Assembly: GCA_050480245.1 (NCBI GenBank)
Contig: JBCNEQ010000040.1
Reading direction: 5' to 3' (one strand)
Source of the DNA: Anoxybacillus sp050480245
GTDB taxonomy: Bacteria; Bacillota; Bacilli; Bacillales; Anoxybacillaceae
DNA: 33,055 bases
Position 1 is the first letter of the stretch. Every line of letters starts with the position of its first letter. This document shows, one piece after another, positions 16,110 through 24,206 of this stretch. A model generated the notes under the pieces. That model worked only from the letters and a program-made list of their open reading frames with translations, ran no database searches and was not told the DNA's origin. Position numbers and translations under genes: made by a program.

Positions 16110-16196
16110 TGAACAAACAAAAACAACGGAAACCCTACCTCTCTTCCGTCCTTGCAGCTCCGAAGCTGCGCCAGTAAGAATTTGTTTTGTTGCAAA
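16079..16196 (-). ncRNA. Unassigned structured RNA with its own terminator
   Basis: Between the csp terminator and the glnA promoter the minus strand can fold into a three-way junction. P1 pairs 16181-16191 with 16112-16121 (AACAAAACAAA with TTTGTTTGTT, one bulge). P2 is GCAGCT-UCGG-AGCUGC (16154-16169). P3 is ACGGAA...TTCCGT (16126-16149). A terminator follows at once: ACACGCT/AGCGTGT (16089-16109) and a T7 run to 16079. No promoter is visible between it and the csp terminator, so it could be a csp 3'UTR or a read-through product. It matches no riboswitch class I could recall. Confidence 0.35.
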
Positions 16197-16230
16197 TAAA
16201 AACGAGATCCCACGATAAGCGAGATCTCGT
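16197..16230 (-). terminator. Terminator of the cold-shock gene
   Basis: ACGAGATC (16202-16209) pairs with GATCTCGT (16223-16230), followed by TTTTTA on the minus strand, 12 bases after the csp stop. Confidence 0.85.
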
Positions 16231-16242
16231 ACGTTTGACTAT

Positions 16243-16443
16243 TTATGCTTTTTGGACGTTTGCCGCTTGCGGCCCACGGTTACCATTCACGATGTCAAAT
16301 GTTACTTTTTCGCCTTCTTCCAACGTTTTGAATCCTGTACCTTGGATCGCTGTGAAGTGAACGAATACGTCTGTACCTCCGTCCGTCTCAATGAATCCAA
16401 AACCTTTTTCTGCATTAAACCATTTTACTTTACCTGTGTTCAT
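16243..16443 (-). CDS. Cold-shock protein, CspB/CspD type
   Basis: A 66-residue OB-fold RNA chaperone with RNP1 KGFGFIE (13-19) and RNP2 VFVHF (26-30), the single-stranded nucleic acid binding surface. It melts secondary structure in mRNA. Length and sequence are typical of Bacillus Csp proteins. The ATG follows a strong GGAGGAATTCAC. Transcription starts about 145 bases upstream from a good promoter, leaving a long leader with a stable hairpin, as expected for a gene controlled after transcription initiation. Confidence 0.97.
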   Translation of the reverse strand: MNTGKVKWFNAEKGFGFIETDGGTDVFVHFTAIQGTGFKTLEEGEKVTFDIVNGNRGPQAANVQKA

Positions 16444-16494
16444 GTGAATTCCTCCAAAACAATTTTAAAAATTGACCACCGTTTCATTACTCAT

Positions 16495-16554
16495 AAAACA
16501 AAAGCTGCACTTTCGCCAAGTCCTTATAAGATGAACCTAACGAAGGTGCAGCTT
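16495..16554 (-). promoter_or_regulatory. Terminator-like hairpin in the csp leader
   Basis: On the minus strand AAGCTGCAC (16554-16546) and TTCG (16544-16541) pair with CGAA (16515-16512) and GTGCAGCTT (16510-16502), with one internal mismatch and a loop of about 25 bases, then TTTGTTTT. It lies between the csp promoter and ATG. It may act as an attenuator or a temperature-dependent structure. Confidence 0.55.
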
Positions 16555-16594
16555 ATAACGATCCTTGATATAACGAACGAAATGGTACTTCTTT

Positions 16595-16623
16595 AGTATA
16601 TAGGCTCGAAACAAAAATGTCAA
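16595..16623 (-). promoter_or_regulatory. Sigma-A promoter of the csp gene
   Basis: On the minus strand TTGACA (perfect), 17 bases, TATACT. It lies just downstream of the thioredoxin-like gene stop and about 150 bases upstream of the csp start. Confidence 0.85.
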
Positions 16624-16631
16624 ATGTTTTT

Positions 16632-17192
16632 TTATTTTTCTTTCCATTTGATGCTACAACCGATACTCGGTTTTTGTTCTTTCGGAACAGGTTTCCCTAA
16701 CAGCAATGCGTCCAGAGCTGAACGAATGGAGGAACCAGTCACTGGGATTCCATTATTTGGACGTGAATCATCGAGTTGACCGCGGTAAACGCATTTCAAT
16801 TCACTGTCAAATATGTAAAAATCAGGAGTGCATGCAGCTTGATATGCTTTTGCGACTTCTTGTGTTTCATCAAATAAATACGGGAACGGATATCCGAGTT
16901 GTTCGGCTACTTCTTTCATTTTTTCCGGAGAATCGTCTGGATATTTTTCTACATCATTTGAATTGATCGCAATAAACGAAATGCCCTTTGGCTGATAATC
17001 ATTAGCTAAACGAACAAGTTCTTCTTGAACATGTTTAACAAACGGACAATGGTTACAAATAAACATGATTACTGTCGCGATATCCGACTTGACATCTTCT
17101 AGTCGGACGATTTGTCCGTCAATCACGTTGACAAGTTCAAACGATGGTGCTTTCTCTCCTAACGGAAACATATTTGATTCAACAGCTGGCAT
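16632..17192 (-). CDS. Thioredoxin-family (AhpC/TSA-like) protein
   Basis: A 186-residue protein of thioredoxin fold with the redox pair Cys46 and Cys49 in FICNHCPFVKH, a cis-Pro region CTPDFYIFD and a C-terminal GCSIKWK that adds another Cys. It resembles cytoplasmic thioredoxin/peroxiredoxin-like proteins of Bacillaceae; no signal peptide is seen. It probably handles thiol or peroxide chemistry, but the substrate is not known. ATG at 17192 is chosen because AAAGGGTGATTTCC precedes it; the ORF reaches two codons further upstream of no interest. Confidence 0.85.
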   Translation of the reverse strand: MPAVESNMFPLGEKAPSFELVNVIDGQIVRLEDVKSDIATVIMFICNHCPFVKHVQEELVRLANDYQPKGISFIAINSNDVEKYPDDSPEKMKEVAEQLGYPFPYLFDETQEVAKAYQAACTPDFYIFDSELKCVYRGQLDDSRPNNGIPVTGSSIRSALDALLLGKPVPKEQKPSIGCSIKWKEK

Positions 17193-17253
17193 GGAAATCA
17201 CCCTTTCTTTTTTCGTTCATTTACTATTATATAGTAAAATGTATAAATAGGAA

Positions 17254-17285
17254 AAATAAGCGAGCTTAAGCCCGCTTATTTTTTT
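17254..17285 (-). terminator. Terminator of the U32 gene
   Basis: AAATAAGCG (17254-17262) pairs with CGCTTATTT (17273-17281) around GCTTAAGC-like bases, with a T-run on the minus strand. The stem abuts the stop of the U32 gene. Confidence 0.8.
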
Positions 17286-19741
17286 ATTAGCTGTCCGCGT
17301 GTAACTCCAAGTTGATTGATGGCTTTTAATGTTCGCCATACACTTGTGCCACTCCGCTTGCCCTCGAGCGCCTCTCGATATAATGTGATGACCTCTTTCA
17401 CTTTTTCGGCGGGCTCTTCTAAAAATTCAACACGATATGAATGAACACCAAGGGATAAAAAATTCGGAATGTATTCCGCCCCCGATTGTTCGATTGCATT
17501 GTACACTGTATTTCGGCAACCAATATCAACGCGGACAGGATGAAGCATGCCAATTCGATCACGTAAAGATACACGATGCTTTTCGCACGGGCGACCACAG
17601 TTTGTAAAATCAGTTCCTTCGCTTAAAAATGTACAATATACACAATGTTCAGTATGAAACATTGGTAAATGTTGATGAATGACAATTTCGATATGTTCTG
17701 TTGGTGCCGCCTCAAGTAAATCAATCATCTGTTGAATGTTTAAATCGTATGAAGGTGTAATTCGATCGAGTCCTCGCTCTAGAAACAATCGTGCAGATAG
17801 ATGGTTTGAAATGTTAAGCGAAAAGTCTCCAATTAGCTGTTGTTGCACCGATTGACTTGTATAATACTGTACTGCACCTAAACTACGAACTAAAATAGCG
17901 TCTGGTTCAGCCTTTAAAATCCCTCTCAAAATTCCATTTTCTCCAGGCATATGAATACGTGGGGTAGCTAGGGCAATTGGTTTATTTGCCGACCGTGCTA
18001 TCTCGACAGCTTTCGGATAGTCGGTTGTAAACTCAAAATCTGCATATACCATGTCTACATCTGTATGACATGCGACTTCTACCTGCTCCATTGTACGGCA
18101 AAGAGCCATCAAGGCAGGAGTTGTAGTTCGTTGCTTTTGTCGATAAGGGGATGTCAAATCCACTGTTTGTTTTATATACAACCGTGGTTGTTGACGTTTC
18201 TTAATGAGCTGTTCAACCGCTTTTCTTCTCATTTGGTTTAATTCTTTAACCGGAAGAATGACGTCACCATTCATATGCATATCAACATCTTTTAACTCAA
18301 AAATAGTCCCACCTAATCTGCCAAACTGTTCTTTTATAAAATCTAACGTTAATGGCCGTTTTTGCGCAACATTTAACATTTGTTCGGATTGAACAACGAC
18401 TTCATTCCCTGTTGTTTCGTCACGCCACGTTGAAATAAGCGGCTTCCCTGCTTCGCCATATACATGTACAGTCATCGGAAATAACTGATATGGTCGCTCC
18501 GTTTCAAATGTTTTACGCAGGCGGCGACCAAGCCCTTGGTCACTCGTTTTCCAAATACGATCTCCGACATGTACACGTGTTAAATTGATATCATGCCGGC
18601 CGGGGATTATTTCAATAAGACCTTTTTCCACTTCACCTTCGATTTTTTTACCATGTTTCCTCAAGTCATATACCCGTCCGCCTTCTTCTTTTTCTTCTGG
18701 GCGTCCTGCGTCGAATACAATTCCATCACCGCGCTTTAATGGAGCTTGTAGATCGCATAGCACCCCATCTTTTAATACTTTTTTGACCGTCCCTAGAAAT
18801 ACACCTCGGCTTTTCGGAAAAGTTCCATCAACGAGCTGCTTATTGTTCGTTCCTTTTAAAAAGCCATGTGTAAATCCACGGCTAAAGCTTTGTTGTAGCT
18901 CACGTATTTCTTCTTTTGAAGGGGTGTAATAACGTCCTGCTAAATATTCATCAATTGCTTTTCGATATTTGCTCACGACGTTAGCTACATATTCTGGTGA
19001 TTTTAATCGCCCTTCAATTTTAAACGTATTTACACCAGCCTCGATAAGTTCTGGAACAAGATCAAGCGCTGCTAAATCTTTTGGAGAAAGTAAGTAAGCG
19101 ACGTTTCCCATTTCTTTTTGTTCGCCGTCAACGATTAAATCATATGGAAGACGGCATGCTTGTGCACACTCGCCGCGGTTAGCCGAACGTCCTCCCCACA
19201 TTTCTGACGTTAAACATTGTCCGGAATACGATACGCAAAGTGCCCCATGGACGAACACTTCTAATGGCACGTCTGTTTTCTCAGCAATTTTTTGAATATG
19301 AGATAAATTATTTTCCCGACCGAGAACAACAACTTCCAAGTGATAAGGCTTTAAAAATTCAACCGCTTCCGGCGATGTAACTGTCATTTGTGTCGATCCG
19401 TGAATCGGAAAGTCGGGTGATATGTCTCGAATAAGTTTAACAAGACCTAAATCTTGTACAATGAGCGCATCCACCCCGGCATTTATACATGCTTCAACTA
19501 ACTGTTTTGCTTCTTGTAATTCATTTTCAAACACTAAAATATTAAAAGTGACATATCCGCGAACATGGTATTTATGCAAATAAGCCATGACATCGTTTAA
19601 CTCTTCCATACGGAAATTTTTCGCCCGTACACGCGCATTATATTTATCGACACCAAAATAAACCGCATCTGCCCCGTTTGCGACAGCTGCACGAAGACAG
19701 TCCCAATCTCCTGCTGGCGCTAATAATTCAATTTGTCTCAC
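17276..19741 (-). CDS. U32 peptidase-family protein with DUF3656 (RlhA-like)
   Basis: An 821-residue protein. The N-terminal U32 TIM-barrel begins ELLAPAGDWDCLRAA, with HGSTQMTVTSP and the cysteine cluster HGALCVSYSGQCLTS...GECAQACRLPY, which in U32 proteins holds an iron-sulfur centre. A middle region of about 200 residues resembles the DUF3656 (collagenase-like) insertion. A C-terminal half adds a second barrel-like segment with HCVYCTFL and NCGRPCEKHR cysteines. Family members hydroxylate RNA, for example RlhA at 23S rRNA C2501, using prephenate-derived chemistry. The same role is inferred here, and 'peptidase' is a historical name. The ATG is preceded by AGAGAGGTTGACTAGTTGTG. It forms its own transcription unit. 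Confidence 0.85.
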   Translation of the reverse strand: MRQIELLAPAGDWDCLRAAVANGADAVYFGVDKYNARVRAKNFRMEELNDVMAYLHKYHVRGYVTFNILVFENELQEAKQLVEACINAGVDALIVQDLGLVKLIRDISPDFPIHGSTQMTVTSPEAVEFLKPYHLEVVVLGRENNLSHIQKIAEKTDVPLEVFVHGALCVSYSGQCLTSEMWGGRSANRGECAQACRLPYDLIVDGEQKEMGNVAYLLSPKDLAALDLVPELIEAGVNTFKIEGRLKSPEYVANVVSKYRKAIDEYLAGRYYTPSKEEIRELQQSFSRGFTHGFLKGTNNKQLVDGTFPKSRGVFLGTVKKVLKDGVLCDLQAPLKRGDGIVFDAGRPEEKEEGGRVYDLRKHGKKIEGEVEKGLIEIIPGRHDINLTRVHVGDRIWKTSDQGLGRRLRKTFETERPYQLFPMTVHVYGEAGKPLISTWRDETTGNEVVVQSEQMLNVAQKRPLTLDFIKEQFGRLGGTIFELKDVDMHMNGDVILPVKELNQMRRKAVEQLIKKRQQPRLYIKQTVDLTSPYRQKQRTTTPALMALCRTMEQVEVACHTDVDMVYADFEFTTDYPKAVEIARSANKPIALATPRIHMPGENGILRGILKAEPDAILVRSLGAVQYYTSQSVQQQLIGDFSLNISNHLSARLFLERGLDRITPSYDLNIQQMIDLLEAAPTEHIEIVIHQHLPMFHTEHCVYCTFLSEGTDFTNCGRPCEKHRVSLRDRIGMLHPVRVDIGCRNTVYNAIEQSGAEYIPNFLSLGVHSYRVEFLEEPAEKVKEVITLYREALEGKRSGTSVWRTLKAINQLGVTRGQLIKK

Positions 19742-19812
19742 AACTAGTCAACCTCTCTATTTTTTATCATGGACAACAATATATTATCGAATATACGTGG
19801 CTTTTGCCAACA

Positions 19813-19842
19813 ACGAAAAAAAGACCTGAGCACTCAGGTCTT
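19813..19842 (-). terminator. Terminator of the YtrA-like operon
   Basis: AAGACCTGAG (19821-19830) and CTCAGGTCTT (19833-19842) form a 10-bp stem followed by a T7 run on the minus strand. The stem overlaps the permease stop codon. Confidence 0.9.
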
Positions 19843-21767
19843 CAATGAAGGAATGGGGGGACAAAATGTTTAGTAAATGACTGTATGTCGGCATATCCAC
19901 TTTTATAGTAGGTAACGACAATATAATCCGCACGTTCATCCCAACCAGCCATTTGCATACATTGTTCTATTTTTGTTTTATCTTTTACGACGATTCCCTC
20001 GGCTCGTTTAATCATGTCATCTGTCCACTCATATGTTTTCAACTGTTTTGTGTTTTTAATTATTTTCACTTCGCTCACGTCTTCTACTGTCGCCCGTGCT
20101 TGCTGCAATAAACCGCGCTGCTGCAACCATTCATCTACGAGATGATACGACTTTTTCCACTTGATCATAGTTTCCTCGGTTATTCCTTTTTGTTTTTCAT
20201 ACGTGACGGTAATTGCTCCCCATTCTCGATTCCATGCGATTGGATCAAATGTTTCATCTACCAACTGACGCTGTAGTATGTGTAAAAACGATTCGATCTC
20301 CTCACGATCACGCAATCGAACGGCTTTCCCTCCTAAATTAGAATCTATTCGTACTTGTAAAACGTTTTTGAAATCATTTATACGCAAAATTGGATAGTGA
20401 TTTTTCTTAAACTCAAGCGAATGAAAAATAGGTTTGTAAAACTGATTATATACTTCTAATGGTACAGCATATTGACGAACAATCCGTTTTCCGTTTTTCA
20501 AGTCATAACCAATGACAACATGTTTAGTATTTTCAGTTTGCAATTTTTGCTGCTTCATTAACTGCTGATGGAACAAATAAATGTGCTCGATGTTGTCTCT
20601 TTCGTAGAAAAACGCATTCTCCCCGTTTTCATTATCATTTTCAAAATAGTATATATCATCACCAAAATATGCTCGTTCAATGTCATTTAACGGGGGTTGG
20701 TATTTCCCAAAACCAAATAAGTCAAATGCAAATAATAAACTGACAACGGCAATAAAACCTATATATTGAACGTATGCTTTCCAATGCGTGAACACGCGCC
20801 ATGTTTTTTCTAAAATGATACGGGCAATGAAGTAGCCGATCAATGAAGCAAATACATATCCAAAAATGATCCAAGTTATTCGTTGTTGCATCTCCCCGAA
20901 ATATGCTCCACCGACAAGCATGACACAAAATGTAAAACCATATGTGAATACGGGGCGGAGCGGACGAAAAGCGATCGCATCTGTTGCTGCTTCAACATGT
21001 CGTTTTTTGTATAGCCATACACTCAATACATAAAATATAAAAGCGAGCACAATATATATATATATTTCGATTGGTTGAATAGGTTTTGATTCCCAGGTCA
21101 ATGCCCGAATAAAAGGCGCGATTTTGTCAATGTTATAGGATAAATAATATTCATATGCAAAACCGTGTAAAAAATATTTCAAGTTAAACATAAGTAAAAC
21201 GAATATTCCTGCTGAGAAGAAAAACAGAACATAAGCAAACACGCCTTGTAGCATGGACATGCCAGTAAACATCCCAACAAACACCGTTCCAGAAAATAAT
21301 AATACATTCATTGCCAGCGTACCTGTAAACCAAATGGCTATATGCTTCAGTGAATATAGCGAAACAGGAAGAAGCGGTTTCATGATTATTAAACATCCCG
21401 CAATCATTGCGACGGGCACAGTAAGAATGATCATCGCAGTAACAATATGCTGAAGAAACAGTGCCTCACGTTTAACTGGCAGACTATGAATGTAATCTGC
21501 AGACAATCTCACTTGCATATAGCGAAATAAAAAGATGGCAAGCAACACAGGAAGTGTGAACATAAGGGAAAACTGAATTATACTTCCGATATCAAATATG
21601 CGACCCGTCTGATGATGCATAAGCCAATTTTCATCTTCAGCCATCATAAAAATATGGATAGGTAGTGCAAAAAGAAGGCCGACGAAATAAACAAGTGCAA
21701 CCCATCCGACGTTGCGAACAATTTGACTAAAAATTCCCCGATTAAACAAGAATGTTTTCAATGGCAT
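19842..21767 (-). CDS. ABC transporter permease with large C-terminal soluble domain
   Basis: A protein of about 641 residues. The first roughly 350 residues contain about ten hydrophobic helices of an ABC-2-like permease; the remaining 280 or so are soluble, charged and form the DUF6449-like domain of Bacillus permeases in YtrA-regulated operons. It pairs with the ATPase just upstream. ATG at 21767 is preferred because GGGGG lies 9 bases upstream, and an in-frame ATG at 21788 with a weaker signal is the alternative; both overlap the ATPase end. Substrate unknown; related operons respond to cell-wall-active peptides. Confidence 0.85.
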   Translation of the reverse strand: MPLKTFLFNRGIFSQIVRNVGWVALVYFVGLLFALPIHIFMMAEDENWLMHHQTGRIFDIGSIIQFSLMFTLPVLLAIFLFRYMQVRLSADYIHSLPVKREALFLQHIVTAMIILTVPVAMIAGCLIIMKPLLPVSLYSLKHIAIWFTGTLAMNVLLFSGTVFVGMFTGMSMLQGVFAYVLFFFSAGIFVLLMFNLKYFLHGFAYEYYLSYNIDKIAPFIRALTWESKPIQPIEIYIYIVLAFIFYVLSVWLYKKRHVEAATDAIAFRPLRPVFTYGFTFCVMLVGGAYFGEMQQRITWIIFGYVFASLIGYFIARIILEKTWRVFTHWKAYVQYIGFIAVVSLLFAFDLFGFGKYQPPLNDIERAYFGDDIYYFENDNENGENAFFYERDNIEHIYLFHQQLMKQQKLQTENTKHVVIGYDLKNGKRIVRQYAVPLEVYNQFYKPIFHSLEFKKNHYPILRINDFKNVLQVRIDSNLGGKAVRLRDREEIESFLHILQRQLVDETFDPIAWNREWGAITVTYEKQKGITEETMIKWKKSYHLVDEWLQQRGLLQQARATVEDVSEVKIIKNTKQLKTYEWTDDMIKRAEGIVVKDKTKIEQCMQMAGWDERADYIVVTYYKSGYADIQSFTKHFVPPFLH

Positions 21768-22641
21768 ATCCTCTTTCCCCCAGTTCATAAATAAAAATTT
21801 CTTCTAACGTTAGCGGCAATAAATCAAATAAAATGGGCTCATACTTGTGAATATGCGCGCTGATTTGTTCCTCTTCTCCACGAATGATACAAAGAAGGAC
21901 GCTACCGCGACGTTCTTGATAAACAACATCCAAATGTTGAAGGAAAGTAGAAGGAGGTTGACCGTGAAACGCCACTTGCACTTTATGGATGTTTGTTTTC
22001 AAATTGTCTAATTCTTTTTCGATAATGAGTGAGCCATTATGCAAAATGCCGATACGGTCACACAAATCTTCTACTTCAAATAAGTTATGCGAAGAAATAA
22101 TGACGGTCATTTCTCTATCTGCTACGTCTTGAAATAAAATGTTTTTCACTTTTTGCCTCATGACAGCATCTAGTCCGTCGAGCGGCTCGTCTAAAACGAG
22201 TACATCAGGCATCGCTGAAAATGTTAACCAAAAGGCGACTTGGCGCTGCATCCCTTTGGACATACGGTGTATTTTTTGGTTTATGTCAATAGGAAATAGC
22301 TCTTTCATTTCGTGAAAACGTTTTCCGTTCCATTTTGGATATATATGACGATAAAAATCGGCCATTTGTCGGATTGTTGTATGCGGAAAAAAATAAAGTG
22401 CATCAGGTAAAAAAATGAGCCGTTCTTTCTGTTTGATGTTTTCAAAAATCGGTTCACCATCAACGGTGATCGACCCTCTGTCTTGTTTATAAATACCTGC
22501 TATCATTTTCATTAGTGTTGTTTTTCCAGCACCATTTGATCCGAGTAACCCATATATTGATCCTTTTGGGACGGAAAATGTCACATCTTTGATCGCCTCT
22601 AACTCCCCAAACCGCTTGCTTACATGATTAATTTGAATCAT
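21742..22641 (-). CDS. ABC transporter ATP-binding protein of a YtrA-type operon
   Basis: A 299-residue ATPase with GSNGAGKTT Walker A, MSKGMQRQ signature (replacing LSGGQ), VLVLDEPLDGLD Walker B and SSHNLFE H-loop, similar to YtrB. It should couple ATP hydrolysis to the large permease downstream. ATG at 22641 follows GAGGAGGAGAGGAAC and overlaps the end of the GntR gene by 14 bases. The longer open frame to 22683 lies inside the GntR gene. Confidence 0.92.
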   Translation of the reverse strand: MIQINHVSKRFGELEAIKDVTFSVPKGSIYGLLGSNGAGKTTLMKMIAGIYKQDRGSITVDGEPIFENIKQKERLIFLPDALYFFPHTTIRQMADFYRHIYPKWNGKRFHEMKELFPIDINQKIHRMSKGMQRQVAFWLTFSAMPDVLVLDEPLDGLDAVMRQKVKNILFQDVADREMTVIISSHNLFEVEDLCDRIGILHNGSLIIEKELDNLKTNIHKVQVAFHGQPPSTFLQHLDVVYQERRGSVLLCIIRGEEEQISAHIHKYEPILFDLLPLTLEEIFIYELGERGYAIENILV

Positions 22642-23023
22642 GTTCCTCTCCTCCTCGTATCGCACGTTCTGCGCGTTCAACAATTGAAAAAATTTGTTCT
22701 CTTTTTAATCCGATATAGAATGCTTCTTGACATAGTTTCAACATATTTTCTTCTAGTTGCTTGACTTTTTCACTGTAAACAGCCTCTTTTTTATTAGCAA
22801 CAAAACTTCCTTTCCCTGGAATAGAGTAAATATACCCTTCTCTTTCTAATTCTCGATACGCCTTTTGAATTGTATTTGGGTTAATCGTTAACTGTTTAGC
22901 TAGCAAGCGAACAGATGGTAGTTGCTCGTTCGGTTTCAGCACACCATGAATAATCATTTCTTTCATTTTCTCGATAAGCTGCTCGTAAATTGGTTTTCGA
23001 CTTCGTAAATCCAGATCAAACAT
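22628..23023 (-). CDS. GntR-family regulator, YtrA subfamily
   Basis: A 131-residue protein with a winged helix-turn-helix (about 10-72, PIYEQLIEKM... LPSVRLLAKQLTINPNTIQKAYRELEREGYIYS) and a short helical dimerisation tail instead of a large effector domain, as in YtrA. It probably represses its own operon and releases it under envelope stress. It overlaps the ATPase gene. The ATG at 23023 follows GGAAGGGAGGGCGTC, and a palindrome covers the -10 of its promoter. Confidence 0.93.
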   Translation of the reverse strand: MFDLDLRSRKPIYEQLIEKMKEMIIHGVLKPNEQLPSVRLLAKQLTINPNTIQKAYRELEREGYIYSIPGKGSFVANKKEAVYSEKVKQLEENMLKLCQEAFYIGLKREQIFSIVERAERAIRGGEEHDSN

Positions 23024-23062
23024 GACGCCCTCCCTTCCTTTCCTGTACTAACCGTTATATCT

Positions 23063-23081
23063 GTATTATATTACATAATAC
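23063..23081. promoter_or_regulatory. Palindromic operator of the GntR/ABC operon
   Basis: GTATTAT-ATTAC-ATAATAC is a perfect 7-5-7 inverted repeat. It overlaps the -10 and spacer of the promoter, so bound regulator would block transcription. AACCG and CGGTT flank it at 23050-23054 and 23081-23085. Confidence 0.7.
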
Positions 23082-23093
23082 GGTTTATGTAAA
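23065..23093 (-). promoter_or_regulatory. Sigma-A promoter of the GntR/ABC operon
   Basis: On the minus strand TTTACA, 17 bases, TATAAT. It lies about 40 bases upstream of the regulator start. Confidence 0.75.
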
Positions 23094-23114
23094 TATTAAT
23101 ATTTCTAAAAAAAT

Positions 23115-23144
23115 AAAAAAGCCGCCAAAATGACAGGCTTTTTT
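23115..23144 (-). terminator. Terminator of the NosL-like gene
   Basis: AAAAAAGCC (23115-23123) pairs with GGCTTTTTT (23136-23144), with T-rich sequence following on the minus strand. Confidence 0.8.
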
Positions 23145-23562
23145 ATTTATGGCTATGTCCATTTTGATGACTATCTTGTTGCATATTGTCGTTATGACCA
23201 TGACCTTGTCCATCTTCCTTGTTTTGCATCATCTGTTTCTTTTTCATATAACGTTCGTGGGCAACCTTATCAACAGCTTCCCATGATACGATCATCGCGC
23301 CCGGTTGTTCACTTACAAACTTGTCAGCATCTTCTTTTTTGGCAAAAAACGCATATCCATAGTTCATTGGTGTTTTAATATCAGCTTTCACAACTGTCGC
23401 ATTTTGTAATTCAATCCATTCTAACGTATTGTAGTCGCGTACATATTTTTTTGCAGCTTCGCTGTGGTCTCTTTCATAGTTGAATAAACATCCGATGTCA
23501 TCAAAAAACAATACGTCACCGTTTTCAGCCGCTGATTTCGCTGTAAATTTACCGATTTTCAT
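23143..23562 (-). CDS. nosL: NosL-like protein lacking the usual lipoprotein N-terminus
   Basis: A 139-residue protein whose centre is clearly NosL: FFDDIGCLFNYER, VRDYNTLEWI, TPMNYGYAFF and an aligned C-terminal region. Usual NosL proteins are copper-binding lipoproteins with a signal peptide, lipobox and CxxC near the N-terminus. Here the frame starts at MKIGKFTAKS, so about 50 residues are absent and the product would be cytoplasmic. A decent Shine-Dalgarno (GAGGGGG) precedes the ATG. The tail has a His-rich stretch (GHGHND...HQNGHSHK) that may bind metal. No nosZ genes are near. A divergent short homologue or an N-terminally truncated gene are both possible. Confidence 0.7.
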   Translation of the reverse strand: MKIGKFTAKSAAENGDVLFFDDIGCLFNYERDHSEAAKKYVRDYNTLEWIELQNATVVKADIKTPMNYGYAFFAKKEDADKFVSEQPGAMIVSWEAVDKVAHERYMKKKQMMQNKEDGQGHGHNDNMQQDSHQNGHSHK

Positions 23563-23652
23563 GACTAACGATCCCCCTCATTTTCATTCAATCCGCAAGC
23601 AAGCATAATACACATTTGTGAAATTTATTTGAAAAGGTTGTGTAAAAAATGA

Positions 23653-23677
23653 AAAAAGCGGCATTATACCGCTTTTT
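23653..23677 (-). terminator. Terminator of the DUF6501-like gene
   Basis: AAAAAGCGG pairs with CCGCTTTTT across a seven-base loop. The stem overlaps the last codons and stop of the gene upstream. Confidence 0.75.
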
Positions 23678-23873
23678 CTGTAAAATAGTGCTTATAGTAT
23701 CCGCCAACTTTTCCACGGTTATCAACAATGAAATAAAAATCGTCTGTTTCGTTTTTTACTTCATATTCTTTACCTGGAGTTAATACATTGTGAACAATGT
23801 ACTTTTCCGCGTTCGTATGATTACATACAACTGTTTTTATCGTTGGACGTTCATGCCAGCTCAAATGAATCAT
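23664..23873 (-). CDS. Small conserved protein, DUF6501 family
   Basis: A 69-residue protein (MIHLSWHERPTIKTV...GKVGGYYKHYF) resembling a short Bacillaceae family, DUF6501, of unknown function. It is soluble and probably folds as a small beta domain. AGGAGG precedes the ATG by 9 bases. It follows the small gene at 23889 by 15 bases, so they are probably cotranscribed. Confidence 0.8.
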   Translation of the reverse strand: MIHLSWHERPTIKTVVCNHTNAEKYIVHNVLTPGKEYEVKNETDDFYFIVDNRGKVGGYYKHYFTEKAV

Positions 23874-23888
23874 GTGCGATTTCCTCCT

Positions 23889-24092
23889 TCAAGAACCTTT
23901 ATATTTATTTAAAAATTTAGCGAGTTCATGTAGTGCTTGCAATACTGCAAAATGTTTATCGTTCCCGCTTGCCTGTGCTGTCGCCACATCTTTAAACTTA
24001 GCGTGCGCTTCATACGATCCATTTTTTTTATATACATCTACTCGTACTGTTCCCCTTGGATGCGGAACGATAAAAAACTCCATTTGTTTCAT
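23889..24092 (-). CDS. Small conserved hypothetical protein
   Basis: A 67-residue soluble protein (MKQMEFFIVPHPRGTVRVDVY...) with a good ribosome binding site (GGTGGGGAG). The pattern suggests a short beta-beta followed by a helix (HFAVLQALHELAKFLN). I do not recognise a named family or function. It is first in a two-gene unit with the DUF6501-like gene. Confidence 0.65.
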   Translation of the reverse strand: MKQMEFFIVPHPRGTVRVDVYKKNGSYEAHAKFKDVATAQASGNDKHFAVLQALHELAKFLNKYKGS

Positions 24093-24206
24093 TTGTTCTC
24101 CCCACCTTTAATGTCATACGTTTATTTTAATTTAATAATAGTAGAAAATGCATCAATTTAAAAGCATTGTTTTACATCAGGCAAGAAAGATGTACAATTA
24201 ACATTT

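Noticed and set aside
16079..16196. Known riboswitch classes (fluoride, guanidine, ZTP, preQ1, c-di-GMP) for the structured RNA
   Set aside because: None of the conserved core motifs I know for these classes is present, so it is left unassigned.
23575..23630. Possible upstream CxxC (KCVLCLLAD) that might be the lost N-terminus of the NosL-like gene
   Set aside because: It is out of frame with the gene, stops after AD, and the spacing to the NosL core does not fit; it may be coincidence.
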